The notes below the pieces were generated by a model. It saw only the letters and a list, made by a program, of their open reading frames with translations, did not search any database and was not told the DNA's origin. Shown here piece by piece: positions 6,728 to 13,363 of a DNA stretch of 23,473 nt (within the stretch, counting starts at the first letter, position 1; the number at the start of each line of letters is the position of its first letter). Both the position numbers and the translations under genes were made by a program. Source of the stretch: DAIDKA01 sp049792815 (GTDB taxonomy: Bacteria; Pseudomonadota; Gammaproteobacteria; Steroidobacterales; Steroidobacteraceae). The stretch spans positions 1-23,473 of the forward strand of contig JBARBG010000019.1 of assembly GCA_049792815.1 (NCBI GenBank). The letters run 5' to 3'.

Positions 6728-7756
6728 TTATGTATGCGGACTTGAATCGTTCATGAAGGACACGCGCGCACCCATTTCCGGAAGGATGCGCGCGTCCTTC
6801 TCCTTGAAGCCGACGCGCACCATCACCGTGGCCTTGGAACGGTCCGCGGTCGGAATGATGGCGATGACGGCGCCCGGAATGTTCCAGTCCGGGTAGGCAT
6901 TCAGGCGCACGGTCACCGGTTGGTTGACATGCACACGATTGATAAAGTTCTCACTCACGTCAACTTCGACTTCCAGCGAATTCATATCGACGATGGTGCC
7001 GATACCGGTGCGCGTAAAACCCCCGCCGGCCGAGATCGGCGAGACGATCTCGCCCTGTTGTGCGGCCTTGACGGTGATGACGCCATCGTAGGGCGCCCGC
7101 ACGGTCATGTCGTCCTCGTTGCGCTGCGCCACCTCGACGTTTGCCTGCGCCACGTCAACCATGCGCTGCTTGACCAGCAGGTCGGACTGCACGGCGTTGA
7201 AATTGGACTTGTCCGCGTCAAAGTCCTGTGCACTGATCACGCCGGCGGCCCGTTGCTTCTGATTGCGATCATAGATCGGTCCGGCGTCGGCCACCGCAAC
7301 CTTGGCCGCATCCAGGCTGGCCTCGGCTTGGGCGAGCTGGGCCTTGGCGGCAAACAAGCCGGCCTGGGTGTTGGTGTCATCCAGGCGCGCGATGATCTCG
7401 CCTTCGCGCACCCGCTGACCATCCTCGATGCGCAGCTCAACCACCCGACCGGTGGTCTTGGCGGATACTGTGGCCTGGCGCTGAGCGACCACATAGCCCG
7501 AGGCGTCCAGCGCCGTGGCCCCCGCAGGAACACTCGCGGCGGCAGCACCCGAATCAGCCGCGGTCGTGGCTCCCGCGGCCACCGAAGTCGCCCCATGAGA
7601 ACGCAGGAAGAACCCGCTGCCGATGCCTGCCACGATCACCAGCAACAGCAGGTAAACCACCCAAATAGGCACCGAACGTCGCGAAACCGGCGCCGAACTT
7701 ACGCCTTCTCCGCGATCTATGCGCAGTTGCTCGAGTAGCTTGGTCTTTTCGTCCAT
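6728..7756 (-). CDS. HlyD/MacA-type periplasmic adaptor (membrane fusion) protein
   Basis: The 342-residue protein has a short cytosolic N-terminus, one membrane anchor (about residues 30-52, IWVVYLLLLVIVAGIGSGFF) and an Ala/Ser/Thr-rich linker to about residue 80. The adaptor modules follow in order: a beta-barrel/lipoyl half (ASGYVVAQRQATVSAKTTGRVVELRIEDGQRVREGEIIARLDD), an alpha-helical hairpin about 110-215, the second lipoyl half (RAPYDGVITVKAAQQGEIVSP) and the beta-barrel (NSLEVEVDVSENFINRV). The first gene of the operon, it lies about 40 bases below a good promoter. No outer-membrane TolC-like gene lies in the window, so a shared TolC, or delivery only to the periplasm, must be assumed. 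Efflux of a lipid, peptide or secondary metabolite is possible, but nothing here specifies the cargo. Confidence 0.9.
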   Translation of the reverse strand: MDEKTKLLEQLRIDRGEGVSSAPVSRRSVPIWVVYLLLLVIVAGIGSGFFLRSHGATSVAAGATTAADSGAAAASVPAGATALDASGYVVAQRQATVSAKTTGRVVELRIEDGQRVREGEIIARLDDTNTQAGLFAAKAQLAQAEASLDAAKVAVADAGPIYDRNQKQRAAGVISAQDFDADKSNFNAVQSDLLVKQRMVDVAQANVEVAQRNEDDMTVRAPYDGVITVKAAQQGEIVSPISAGGGFTRTGIGTIVDMNSLEVEVDVSENFINRVHVNQPVTVRLNAYPDWNIPGAVIAIIPTADRSKATVMVRVGFKEKDARILPEMGARVSFMNDSSPHT

Positions 7757-7797
7757 ACGCCAGTCGAATCCCCCGGGATTGGCGCGAGTGTTGTGAT

Positions 7798-7825
7798 GGT
7801 GTTATACCACACCAAACCAGTTTGG
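7798..7825. promoter_or_regulatory. Operator-like inverted repeats overlapping the exporter promoter
   Basis: A perfect palindrome CCAAAC-CA-GTTTGG occupies 7812-7825, spanning the spacer and the edge of the -35 element. A second, smaller inverted repeat (GGTGT at 7798-7802, ACACC at 7809-7813) brackets the -10 element. Dyads placed across -35/-10 are the usual position for a dimeric repressor or a MerR-type activator. No regulator gene adjoins the operon, so the binder is unknown. Confidence 0.45.
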
Positions 7826-7828
7826 CAA
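7801..7828 (-). promoter_or_regulatory. Sigma70-like extended -10 promoter of the ABC-exporter operon
   Basis: Read on the minus strand, TTGCCA (7828-7823) is followed by a 16-base spacer and TATAAC (7806-7801). A TG dinucleotide is placed as in an extended -10 element (TGGTATAAC). Both hexamers match the consensus at 5 of 6 positions for -10 and 5 of 6 for -35. Transcription would begin near 7794, giving a leader of about 38 bases before the ATG at 7756. An A/T-rich patch lies upstream at about 7845-7860. This is the best-looking promoter in the window. Confidence 0.65.
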
Positions 7829-7900
7829 GACCACTTCAGGTCGCAATTAATCACATTTTCCCGTTGCGGGGAGATTACCGATGCGGGAATGCAGTGGGGC

Positions 7901-8194
7901 CTACTGGTCCGCGCGGTAGCCGCCGCTGAGCAAGCCATCGACCTCTTTTTCGGCCGCAAGCCAGTCCTCGGCCTCGCCTCCCGGTGGGAAGCCCCGACTC
8001 TCGCCGCGCAGATAGGCCGCGCGGGCAATCATCGCGCGGCGCTCGTCTGCGGAGACCACAGGCACTGCGGTCGCCGCGAGCACGGACTGGGTGCCGGCCG
8101 CGGGCTTGCGCTTGACCGGCGCGCGCTTGACTGACTTTTTGATCGGCGCGGACCGGGCTTTTTGTTCGGCATCGGGCATGCGACGGCTGGCCAT
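7901..8194 (-). CDS. Small DUF2934-domain protein with basic N-terminus
   Basis: The 97-residue product starts at ATG 8194 with GGAGA about 7 bases upstream. Residues 1-31 are strongly basic (11 Lys/Arg, with KKSVKRAPVKRKPAAG). Residues about 48-90 hold the DUF2934 pattern: ADERRAMIARAAYLR, then RGFPPGGEAEDWLAAEKEVD. DUF2934 is a short helical domain of unknown function, common in proteobacteria and cyanobacteria, often with charged tails. It lies 66 bases after galU on the same strand and may be read from the galU transcript. Nothing suggests a signal peptide or membrane segment. Confidence 0.72.
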   Translation of the reverse strand: MASRRMPDAEQKARSAPIKKSVKRAPVKRKPAAGTQSVLAATAVPVVSADERRAMIARAAYLRGESRGFPPGGEAEDWLAAEKEVDGLLSGGYRADQ

Positions 8195-8260
8195 GAGGGG
8201 TCTCCTGCGTGAGAACGGGAACGATACTCCCCAGGCTCATGCAAGCGTAGTGCCCGACGC

Positions 8261-9223
8261 TCAGCCCTTGCGTGCGGCCTTGCCGGCCTTGCCAGACTTG
8301 CGCCCCGCAGCCTGACGTTTGGCCTTGTCCGGCGTGCTGACGGTCTTGGCGATGCTGGTCAGATACTTGCGAAAATCCGCCCCCAGCGACGGATGGCCCA
8401 GGGCGTATTCCACCGTGGCCTGCAGATAACCAAGCTTGCTGCCGCAGTCGTAGCGCTTGCCGCTGAAGCGATAGGCGTACACGGCCTCCTCGCCCATCAG
8501 CGCCGCGATGCCATCGGTCAGCTGGATCTCCCCACCGGCGCCGCGCCCGAGGCGCGCCAGGTGCTCGAATATCGACGCCGTCAGCACATAGCGCCCGACC
8601 ACGGCGAGATTCGAGGGCGCCTGCGCTGGTTTGGGTTTTTCGACGATGCTGCGCACCCTGCCGGTGCTCGACTTGTCGGCCTCGATTTCCACGATGCCGT
8701 ACTTCTCGGTGTCCTTGTTCGGCACCAGTTCGACGCCGAGCACACTGGCGCGCTTGGCCTCATAGACTTCGGCCATCTGCTCCAGGCAGCTGGAAGGATT
8801 GCCGCGTATCAGGTCATCGGCAAGGTGCACGAAAAACGGTTCCGCGCCCACGGCCGGCTGCGCACACAGCACCGCATGGCCCAGGCCAAGGGGCGCGGCC
8901 TGGCGGATATAGATGCAGGTGGCATACGAGGGCAGCACGTTGCGGATCTGGTTCAGCAGGTCCGTCTTGCCCTGGGCCTCCAGCAGGTGCTCGAGTTCGG
9001 CATCAGGATCGAAATGATCCTCGATGGCGCGCTTGGAGGCGCCGGTGATGAACACCAGCTTGCGCGCTCCGGCAAGCAGCGCTTCTTCGACCGCGTATTG
9101 GATGAGAGGCTTGTCCACCACCGGCAGCATTTCCTTGGGGCTGGCCTTGGTGGCGGGCAGGAAGCGGGTGCCGCGTCCGGCGACCGGGAATACGGCGGTC
9201 CGGATGGCCGACTGTGTTCTCAT
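8261..9223 (-). CDS. galU: UTP-glucose-1-phosphate uridylyltransferase
   Basis: This cytosolic enzyme makes UDP-glucose from UTP and glucose-1-phosphate for surface polysaccharides and sugar nucleotide metabolism. The 320-residue protein opens with the nucleotidyltransferase signature AVFPVAGRGTRFLPATKASP followed by KEMLPVVDKPLIQYAVEEA (residues 10-47). It also has GLGHAVLCAQPAVG, FFVHLADDLI (metal-binding aspartates), IVEKPKP and FSGKRYDCGSKLGYLQATVEYAL. GAGG lies 7 bases before the ATG. Compared with the E. coli enzyme (about 302 residues), it carries an extra C-terminal tail from about residue 295, made almost only of Lys, Ala, Gly and Arg. It lies 23 bases after ihfB in the same direction. 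Confidence 0.96.
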   Translation of the reverse strand: MRTQSAIRTAVFPVAGRGTRFLPATKASPKEMLPVVDKPLIQYAVEEALLAGARKLVFITGASKRAIEDHFDPDAELEHLLEAQGKTDLLNQIRNVLPSYATCIYIRQAAPLGLGHAVLCAQPAVGAEPFFVHLADDLIRGNPSSCLEQMAEVYEAKRASVLGVELVPNKDTEKYGIVEIEADKSSTGRVRSIVEKPKPAQAPSNLAVVGRYVLTASIFEHLARLGRGAGGEIQLTDGIAALMGEEAVYAYRFSGKRYDCGSKLGYLQATVEYALGHPSLGADFRKYLTSIAKTVSTPDKAKRQAAGRKSGKAGKAARKG

Positions 9224-9246
9224 GCGCGAACCTCGGCGTTTGACGA

Positions 9247-9549
9247 TCAGTCCCGGATCGGCTGGTCGGCGCCGTCATTGACCCGCTCGCGCAGGTCCTT
9301 GCCGGGCTTGAAGTGGGGCACATACTTGCCGGACAGCGCGACGGCTTCTCCGGTCTTGGGATTACGGCCCTGACGCGGCGGCCGGAAGTGCAGCGAGAAA
9401 CTGCCAAAGCCGCGGATCTCGATGCGTTCGCCCTGCGACAGGGCGTCGCTCATGATCTCGAGGATCTGCTTCAGCGCCAGCTCAACGTCCTTGGCCGGCA
9501 GGTGTTTCTGCTTGGCCGTGATGACTTCAATCAATTCCGATTTGGTCAT
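9247..9549 (-). CDS. ihfB: Integration host factor subunit beta
   Basis: The 100-residue protein matches IHF-beta along its whole length: MTKSELIEVI, HLPAKDVELALKQIL, LSQGERIEIRGFGSFSLHFR, then RNPKTG at 62-67 and GKYVPHFKPGKDLRERVN. Pro64 is at the same number as the proline that intercalates into DNA at the sharp IHF bend. IHF is a heterodimer with IhfA (not in this window) and bends DNA in transcription, recombination and replication. AAGG lies 6 bases before the ATG. The gene is 9 bases downstream of rpsA, the position it has in E. coli and many gammaproteobacteria. The C-terminus runs a few residues beyond the E. coli protein (GADQPIRD). Confidence 0.97.
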   Translation of the reverse strand: MTKSELIEVITAKQKHLPAKDVELALKQILEIMSDALSQGERIEIRGFGSFSLHFRPPRQGRNPKTGEAVALSGKYVPHFKPGKDLRERVNDGADQPIRD

Positions 9550-9558
9550 GAGTCGCCT

Positions 9559-11235
9559 TCAGTTGCGATCGCCGATCTGTTCCTTCAGCAGGTCTCCCAG
9601 GCTGGTGCCCGAGGTCGAGGTCTGCTCGGAGCGGTAGCTTTGCACCGCCTCGGCTTCTTCGTGCATTTCCTTGGCCTTGATGGACAGCGAGATGGTCCGC
9701 GTCTTGCGATCCACGCCGGTGAACTTGGCGTCGATTTCCTGACCGACCTTCAGCACCGTGCGTGCGTCTTCGACGCGATCACGGGCCAGGTCCGAACCGC
9801 GCAACTGGCCTTCAACGCCATTGCCCAGGTCAATGATGGCCCCGCGTGCGTCCACTTCCTTGACCGTGCCCTTGACGATAGTGCCCTTGGGAAATTCAGC
9901 GATGTACGCCGAGAACGGATCCTTCGCCAATTGCTTGATGCCCAGTGAAATGCGCTCGCGATCCGGATCGATCGCCAGCACCATGGCCTCGACCTGCTGG
10001 GCCTTCTGGTAGTTGCGCACGGCTTCCTCGCCGGGCATGTCCCAGGAGATATCCGACAGATGCACCAGGCCGTCGATGTTGCCCGACAGGCCGATGAAGA
10101 TGCCGAAGTCCGTGATGGACTTGATCTGGCCGCTGACGCGATCGCCACGGTTGAAGTTCTCGGCGAACTCCTTCCACGGATTGGCCTGGCATTGCTTCAA
10201 CCCCAGGGAGATGCGGCGACGTTCCTCGTCCACATCCAGCACCATGACCTCGACTTCCTGGCCGGTATGCACGACCTTGGCCGGATTGACGTTCTTGTTG
10301 GTCCAGTCCATTTCGGACACGTGGACCAGGCCTTCGACACCATCCTCGATCTCAACGAACGCGCCGTAGTCGGCGATGTTGGTGACCTTGCCGAACACGC
10401 GCGGGTTGGGCGGATAGCGCCGGGCAATGTTCTCCCACGGATCCGCACCGAGCTGCTTTAAGCCCAGCGATACCCGCGAGCGCTCGCGATCGAACTTGAG
10501 AATGCGCACTTCGATTTCATCGCCGACCTTGACGACTTCGGAAGGGTGCTTGACGCGCTTCCAGGCCATGTCGGTGATGTGCAGCAGGCCATCGATTCCG
10601 CCCAGGTCCACGAACGCACCGTAATCGGTGAGGTTCTTGACCGAGCCTTTCACCACGGCGCCTTCCTGCAGGTTGTCCATGAGCGCGCTGCGCTCGGCGG
10701 AGAACTCCTGCTCGACCACGGCGCGGCGCGACACCACGACGTTATTGCGCTTCTGGTCCAGCTTGATGACCTTGAACTCGAGCGGCTTGCCTTCGAGGTA
10801 GGAGGTATCACGCACCGGACGCACATCCACGAGCGAGCCGGGCAGGAACGCGCGGACATTCTCGATCTCGACGGTGAAGCCACCTTTGACGCGCCCGGTG
10901 ATCACACCGGTCACGATCTGCGAATCATTGAAGGCCGTCTCCAGGCGCGTCCAGGTGCGGGCACGCTTGGCCTTCTCGCGCGACAGTCGCGTCTCGCCAG
11001 TGCCATCCTCGACCGAATCCAGCGCCACCTCGACCATGTCGCCGGTCTTGACTTCGAGCTCACCGCGCTCGTTCTTGAACTGCTCGACGGGGATGACGGC
11101 TTCGGACTTCAGTCCGACGTTGACGATGACGATGTCCTCGGTGACATCGACTACCAACCCTTGGAGGATCATCCCGGGACGGATGCGTTGGTTGGCGAGA
11201 CTGTCTTCGAATAATTGAGCGAAACTTTCTGTCAT
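9559..11235 (-). CDS. rpsA: 30S ribosomal protein S1
   Basis: S1 brings mRNA to the ribosome, mainly those with weak Shine-Dalgarno sequences. The 558-residue product (E. coli 557) has six S1 repeats at about 21-87, 105-171, 192-260, 277-347, 364-434 and 451-520. They are seen in repeats such as GAFVDLGGIDGLLHITDMAWKR, GAFVEIEDGVEGLVHVSEMDW and GIFIGLSGNIDGLVHLSDISW. I chose ATG 11235 (MTESFAQLFEDSL), although the frame extends 24 codons upstream, because this is the conserved S1 N-terminus. The only purine run (AGAAGG) sits one base before the ATG, too close for a normal ribosome site. That resembles the degenerate GAAG described for the E. coli rpsA start region, where S1 controls its own synthesis through a folded leader. 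It lies 112 bases after cmk. Confidence 0.97.
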   Translation of the reverse strand: MTESFAQLFEDSLANQRIRPGMILQGLVVDVTEDIVIVNVGLKSEAVIPVEQFKNERGELEVKTGDMVEVALDSVEDGTGETRLSREKAKRARTWTRLETAFNDSQIVTGVITGRVKGGFTVEIENVRAFLPGSLVDVRPVRDTSYLEGKPLEFKVIKLDQKRNNVVVSRRAVVEQEFSAERSALMDNLQEGAVVKGSVKNLTDYGAFVDLGGIDGLLHITDMAWKRVKHPSEVVKVGDEIEVRILKFDRERSRVSLGLKQLGADPWENIARRYPPNPRVFGKVTNIADYGAFVEIEDGVEGLVHVSEMDWTNKNVNPAKVVHTGQEVEVMVLDVDEERRRISLGLKQCQANPWKEFAENFNRGDRVSGQIKSITDFGIFIGLSGNIDGLVHLSDISWDMPGEEAVRNYQKAQQVEAMVLAIDPDRERISLGIKQLAKDPFSAYIAEFPKGTIVKGTVKEVDARGAIIDLGNGVEGQLRGSDLARDRVEDARTVLKVGQEIDAKFTGVDRKTRTISLSIKAKEMHEEAEAVQSYRSEQTSTSGTSLGDLLKEQIGDRN

Positions 11236-11288
11236 ACCTTCTACTTGCGCAGGCGCTTTGCAGCCCGTGCCGGAATTGTGGTTGCTAC

Positions 11289-11321
11289 GGCGCACGGGAC
11301 TTTCCACTTTCCTCGTGCACC
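11289..11321 (-). promoter_or_regulatory. Stem-loop with tandem GGAAAGT repeats in the rpsA leader
   Basis: In the mRNA sense (minus strand), GGUGCACG (11321-11314) can pair with CGUGCGCC (11296-11289) as 8 base pairs with one G-U. It encloses a 17-base loop that contains two exact tandem copies of GGAAAGT (11312-11306 and 11305-11299). No T-run follows, so it is not a terminator. It lies about 55 bases before the rpsA start, in the region where E. coli rpsA has its autoregulatory folded leader. A role in S1 feedback or in mRNA processing between cmk and rpsA is inferred. Confidence 0.45.
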
Positions 11322-11347
11322 TTCGTTCCCGTAACGCGTGAGCGGCC

Positions 11348-12022
11348 TCAAGGCCACAGCGAGCAGCTGCGTCCCAGCGCCAGTACCTGTTCGACCACCT
11401 CCTGAATGCTCAGGTTGGTGGAGTCGATCACGTGGGCGTCGGGAGCGGGCCTCAAGGGCGCGACGGCGCGCGTCGAATCCTTCAGGTCCCGTTCGGCTAT
11501 CTCTCGCGAAAGGGCGGCAAGGCTAACACCGGACCCCTTGTCTTTCAACTGCTTATAGCGTCTTCGGGCCCGCTCTTCGGGGCTCGCGGTCAGGAACACT
11601 TTGAGGGGGGCATAGGGGAAGACCACGGTACCCATATCGCGGCCATCGGCCACCAGGCCGGGTTCCCGGGCAAAGCGTCGCTGACGATCCAGCAGGGCCT
11701 CGCGCACCGCCGGCCAGGCGGCCACCCGGGAAGCGCCCATGCCGGCAGCGGCCGTACGCACCTCCTGGGTCACCTCCTGCCCTGCCAGCCAGATCCGCTC
11801 CTCGTCCTCAACCGCGCCAAAGTCGGCCTCCAGCGCCCCCGCCGCCGCGGCATGCCCCGATATATTGTCTGGTTCAAGACCAAGCTGTTGCCCGCGCAGG
11901 GCCACCAGGCGGTACAGCGCCCCGCTGTCGAGCAGATGCCACTGCAGGCGCGCGGCGACGGTGCGGCTGATGGTGCCCTTGCCCGAGCTGGTCGGACCAT
12001 CGATGGTGACGACTGTGACCAT
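11348..12022 (-). CDS. cmk: Cytidylate kinase
   Basis: The enzyme phosphorylates CMP and dCMP with ATP in the cytosol. The 224-residue protein has the P-loop GPTSSGKGT at 9-17, the CMP-binding SGALYR at 33-38, ADGRDMG at 125-131 and the arginine-rich lid ERARRRYKQLKDKG at about 150-164. It is typical of the Cmk1 family in length and layout. The ATG at 12022 lacks a clear Shine-Dalgarno sequence and lies 9 bases after the aroA stop, so translation is probably coupled to aroA. The last residues (LGRSCSLWP) are not conserved in my memory of the family. Its place between aroA and rpsA is conserved in gammaproteobacteria. Confidence 0.96.
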   Translation of the reverse strand: MVTVVTIDGPTSSGKGTISRTVAARLQWHLLDSGALYRLVALRGQQLGLEPDNISGHAAAAGALEADFGAVEDEERIWLAGQEVTQEVRTAAAGMGASRVAAWPAVREALLDRQRRFAREPGLVADGRDMGTVVFPYAPLKVFLTASPEERARRRYKQLKDKGSGVSLAALSREIAERDLKDSTRAVAPLRPAPDAHVIDSTNLSIQEVVEQVLALGRSCSLWP

Positions 12023-12031
12023 CGGTGAAGG

Positions 12032-13348
12032 CTAGGGGGCGGCGATGCGGATGCCAACCGCCCGCGCCAACTCCACGAAGCCGGGGAAGGAGGTGGCGAC
12101 ATTGGCCACATCAAGGATGCGTATCGGCCCATCGGCCTTGAGGCTCGCCATGGTGAAGGCCATGGCGATGCGGTGGTCGCCATGGCTGTCCACCGTGCCG
12201 CCGGTGAAGCCCCGGCCGCCGCGGATGCGGATGCCATCCGGCAGCAGGGTGTGATCGACCCCCAGGGCCTTGAGGCCCTCGGCCATGACGGCCAGGCGGT
12301 CACTTTCCTTGACCCGCAGCTCTTCAGCGCCGTGCACCACGGTCTCGCCCTCGGCACAGGCCGCCGCGATGAAGAACACCGGAAACTCATCGATTGACAG
12401 GGGCACCAGGCTTGCGGGCACCTCGATGCCGCGCAGCCGGCTGGCGTGCACCTCGAGATCGGCGATGGGCTCACCGGCGCCCTGCGCGCTGCCGTGCGGG
12501 TGCACGCTGATGCGGGCCCCCATCAGCTGCAGCATCTGCAACAGGCCGGTGCGCGTCGGGTTGACCCCGACGTTGCGCAGCCGCAGGCCCTGCTGTGCGG
12601 CAAGGGCACCGGCCACCAGGAAAAAAGCGGCCGACGAAAAATCCGCGGGGACTTCGATGTCGGTGCCGATGAGGGGCTGTCCGCCCGCAACGCTGGCGCT
12701 CGCCCCGTCACGCTCGACCGTTACACCGAACGCCGCGAGCATGCGTTCGGTGTGATCGCGCGTGGGGGCGGGCTCGGTCACCCGCGTACGCCCCTGCGCC
12801 CCAAGCCCTGCGAGAAGCACGGCGGATTTCACCTGGGCGCTGGCCATGGGCATGGTGTAGTCAATGCCGTGCAGCACCCTGCCCCCGTGCAGCAGCACCG
12901 GCGGGCGACCCTCGTGGGTCGTGATCTGCGCGCCCATCTGCCGCAGGGGTGCGGCGACGCGTTCCATCGGCCGGCGCATCAGTGAGCCGTCGCCGATCAG
13001 GGTCGAGGCGAAGGGTTGGCCGGCCAACAGGCCCATCGACAGGCGCATGGCGGTACCCGCATTGCCCATGTCCAGGGGCTTTGGGCTCGCATGCAAACCG
13101 GCGCTGCCCACGCCCTGGACGATCACCCGCGTGGCCTCGGGCCGCTCGATGCGCACGCCCAGCGCCGCCAGGGCGCCCAAGGTGGCCAGACAGTCCTCGC
13201 TGGCCAGGAAGCCGCGGATACGGGTCTCACCGGTGGCGATGCCGCCCAACAGCAGCGAACGGTGCGAAATGGACTTGTCGCCCGGAACGGTGGCAACGCC
13301 TTGGACCTGCGAGCCCGGCGTGACCAGATATTCCTTCACAGCCGCCAC
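12032..13348 (-). CDS. aroA: 3-phosphoshikimate 1-carboxyvinyltransferase (EPSP synthase), class II-like motifs
   Basis: This is the sixth step of the shikimate pathway, joining shikimate-3-phosphate and phosphoenolpyruvate in the cytosol. The 438-residue product starts at GTG 13348, 15 bases after the pheA stop; a second GTG three codons on is also possible. Conserved sites are GDKSISHRS at 23-31, GNAGTAMR at 95-102, SAQVK at 170-174, RDHTE at 197-201, NPTRT at 263-267, DEFP at 320-323 (catalytic Asp320) and LRVKESDR at 344-351. The GDK, SAQ-K, R-H-E and N-T sites are those used to define class II (CP4-like) enzymes. However, the residue equivalent to E. coli Gly96 is still glycine (Gly98), where CP4 has alanine. 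Confidence 0.96.
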   Translation of the reverse strand: MAAVKEYLVTPGSQVQGVATVPGDKSISHRSLLLGGIATGETRIRGFLASEDCLATLGALAALGVRIERPEATRVIVQGVGSAGLHASPKPLDMGNAGTAMRLSMGLLAGQPFASTLIGDGSLMRRPMERVAAPLRQMGAQITTHEGRPPVLLHGGRVLHGIDYTMPMASAQVKSAVLLAGLGAQGRTRVTEPAPTRDHTERMLAAFGVTVERDGASASVAGGQPLIGTDIEVPADFSSAAFFLVAGALAAQQGLRLRNVGVNPTRTGLLQMLQLMGARISVHPHGSAQGAGEPIADLEVHASRLRGIEVPASLVPLSIDEFPVFFIAAACAEGETVVHGAEELRVKESDRLAVMAEGLKALGVDHTLLPDGIRIRGGRGFTGGTVDSHGDHRIAMAFTMASLKADGPIRILDVANVATSFPGFVELARAVGIRIAAP

Positions 13349-13363
13349 GGTGTCGGCGCTCAG

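Noticed and set aside
7850..7880. CCCG-CAA-CGGG hairpin after the DUF2934 gene as a terminator
   Set aside because: The stem is only four pairs and is followed on the minus strand by AAAATG, not by a T-run; on the plus strand it is preceded, not followed, by T residues.
8393..9373. 326-codon plus-strand frame opposite galU
   Set aside because: Fully antisense to galU and part of ihfB, with no recognisable domain; a shadow of third-position GC bias.
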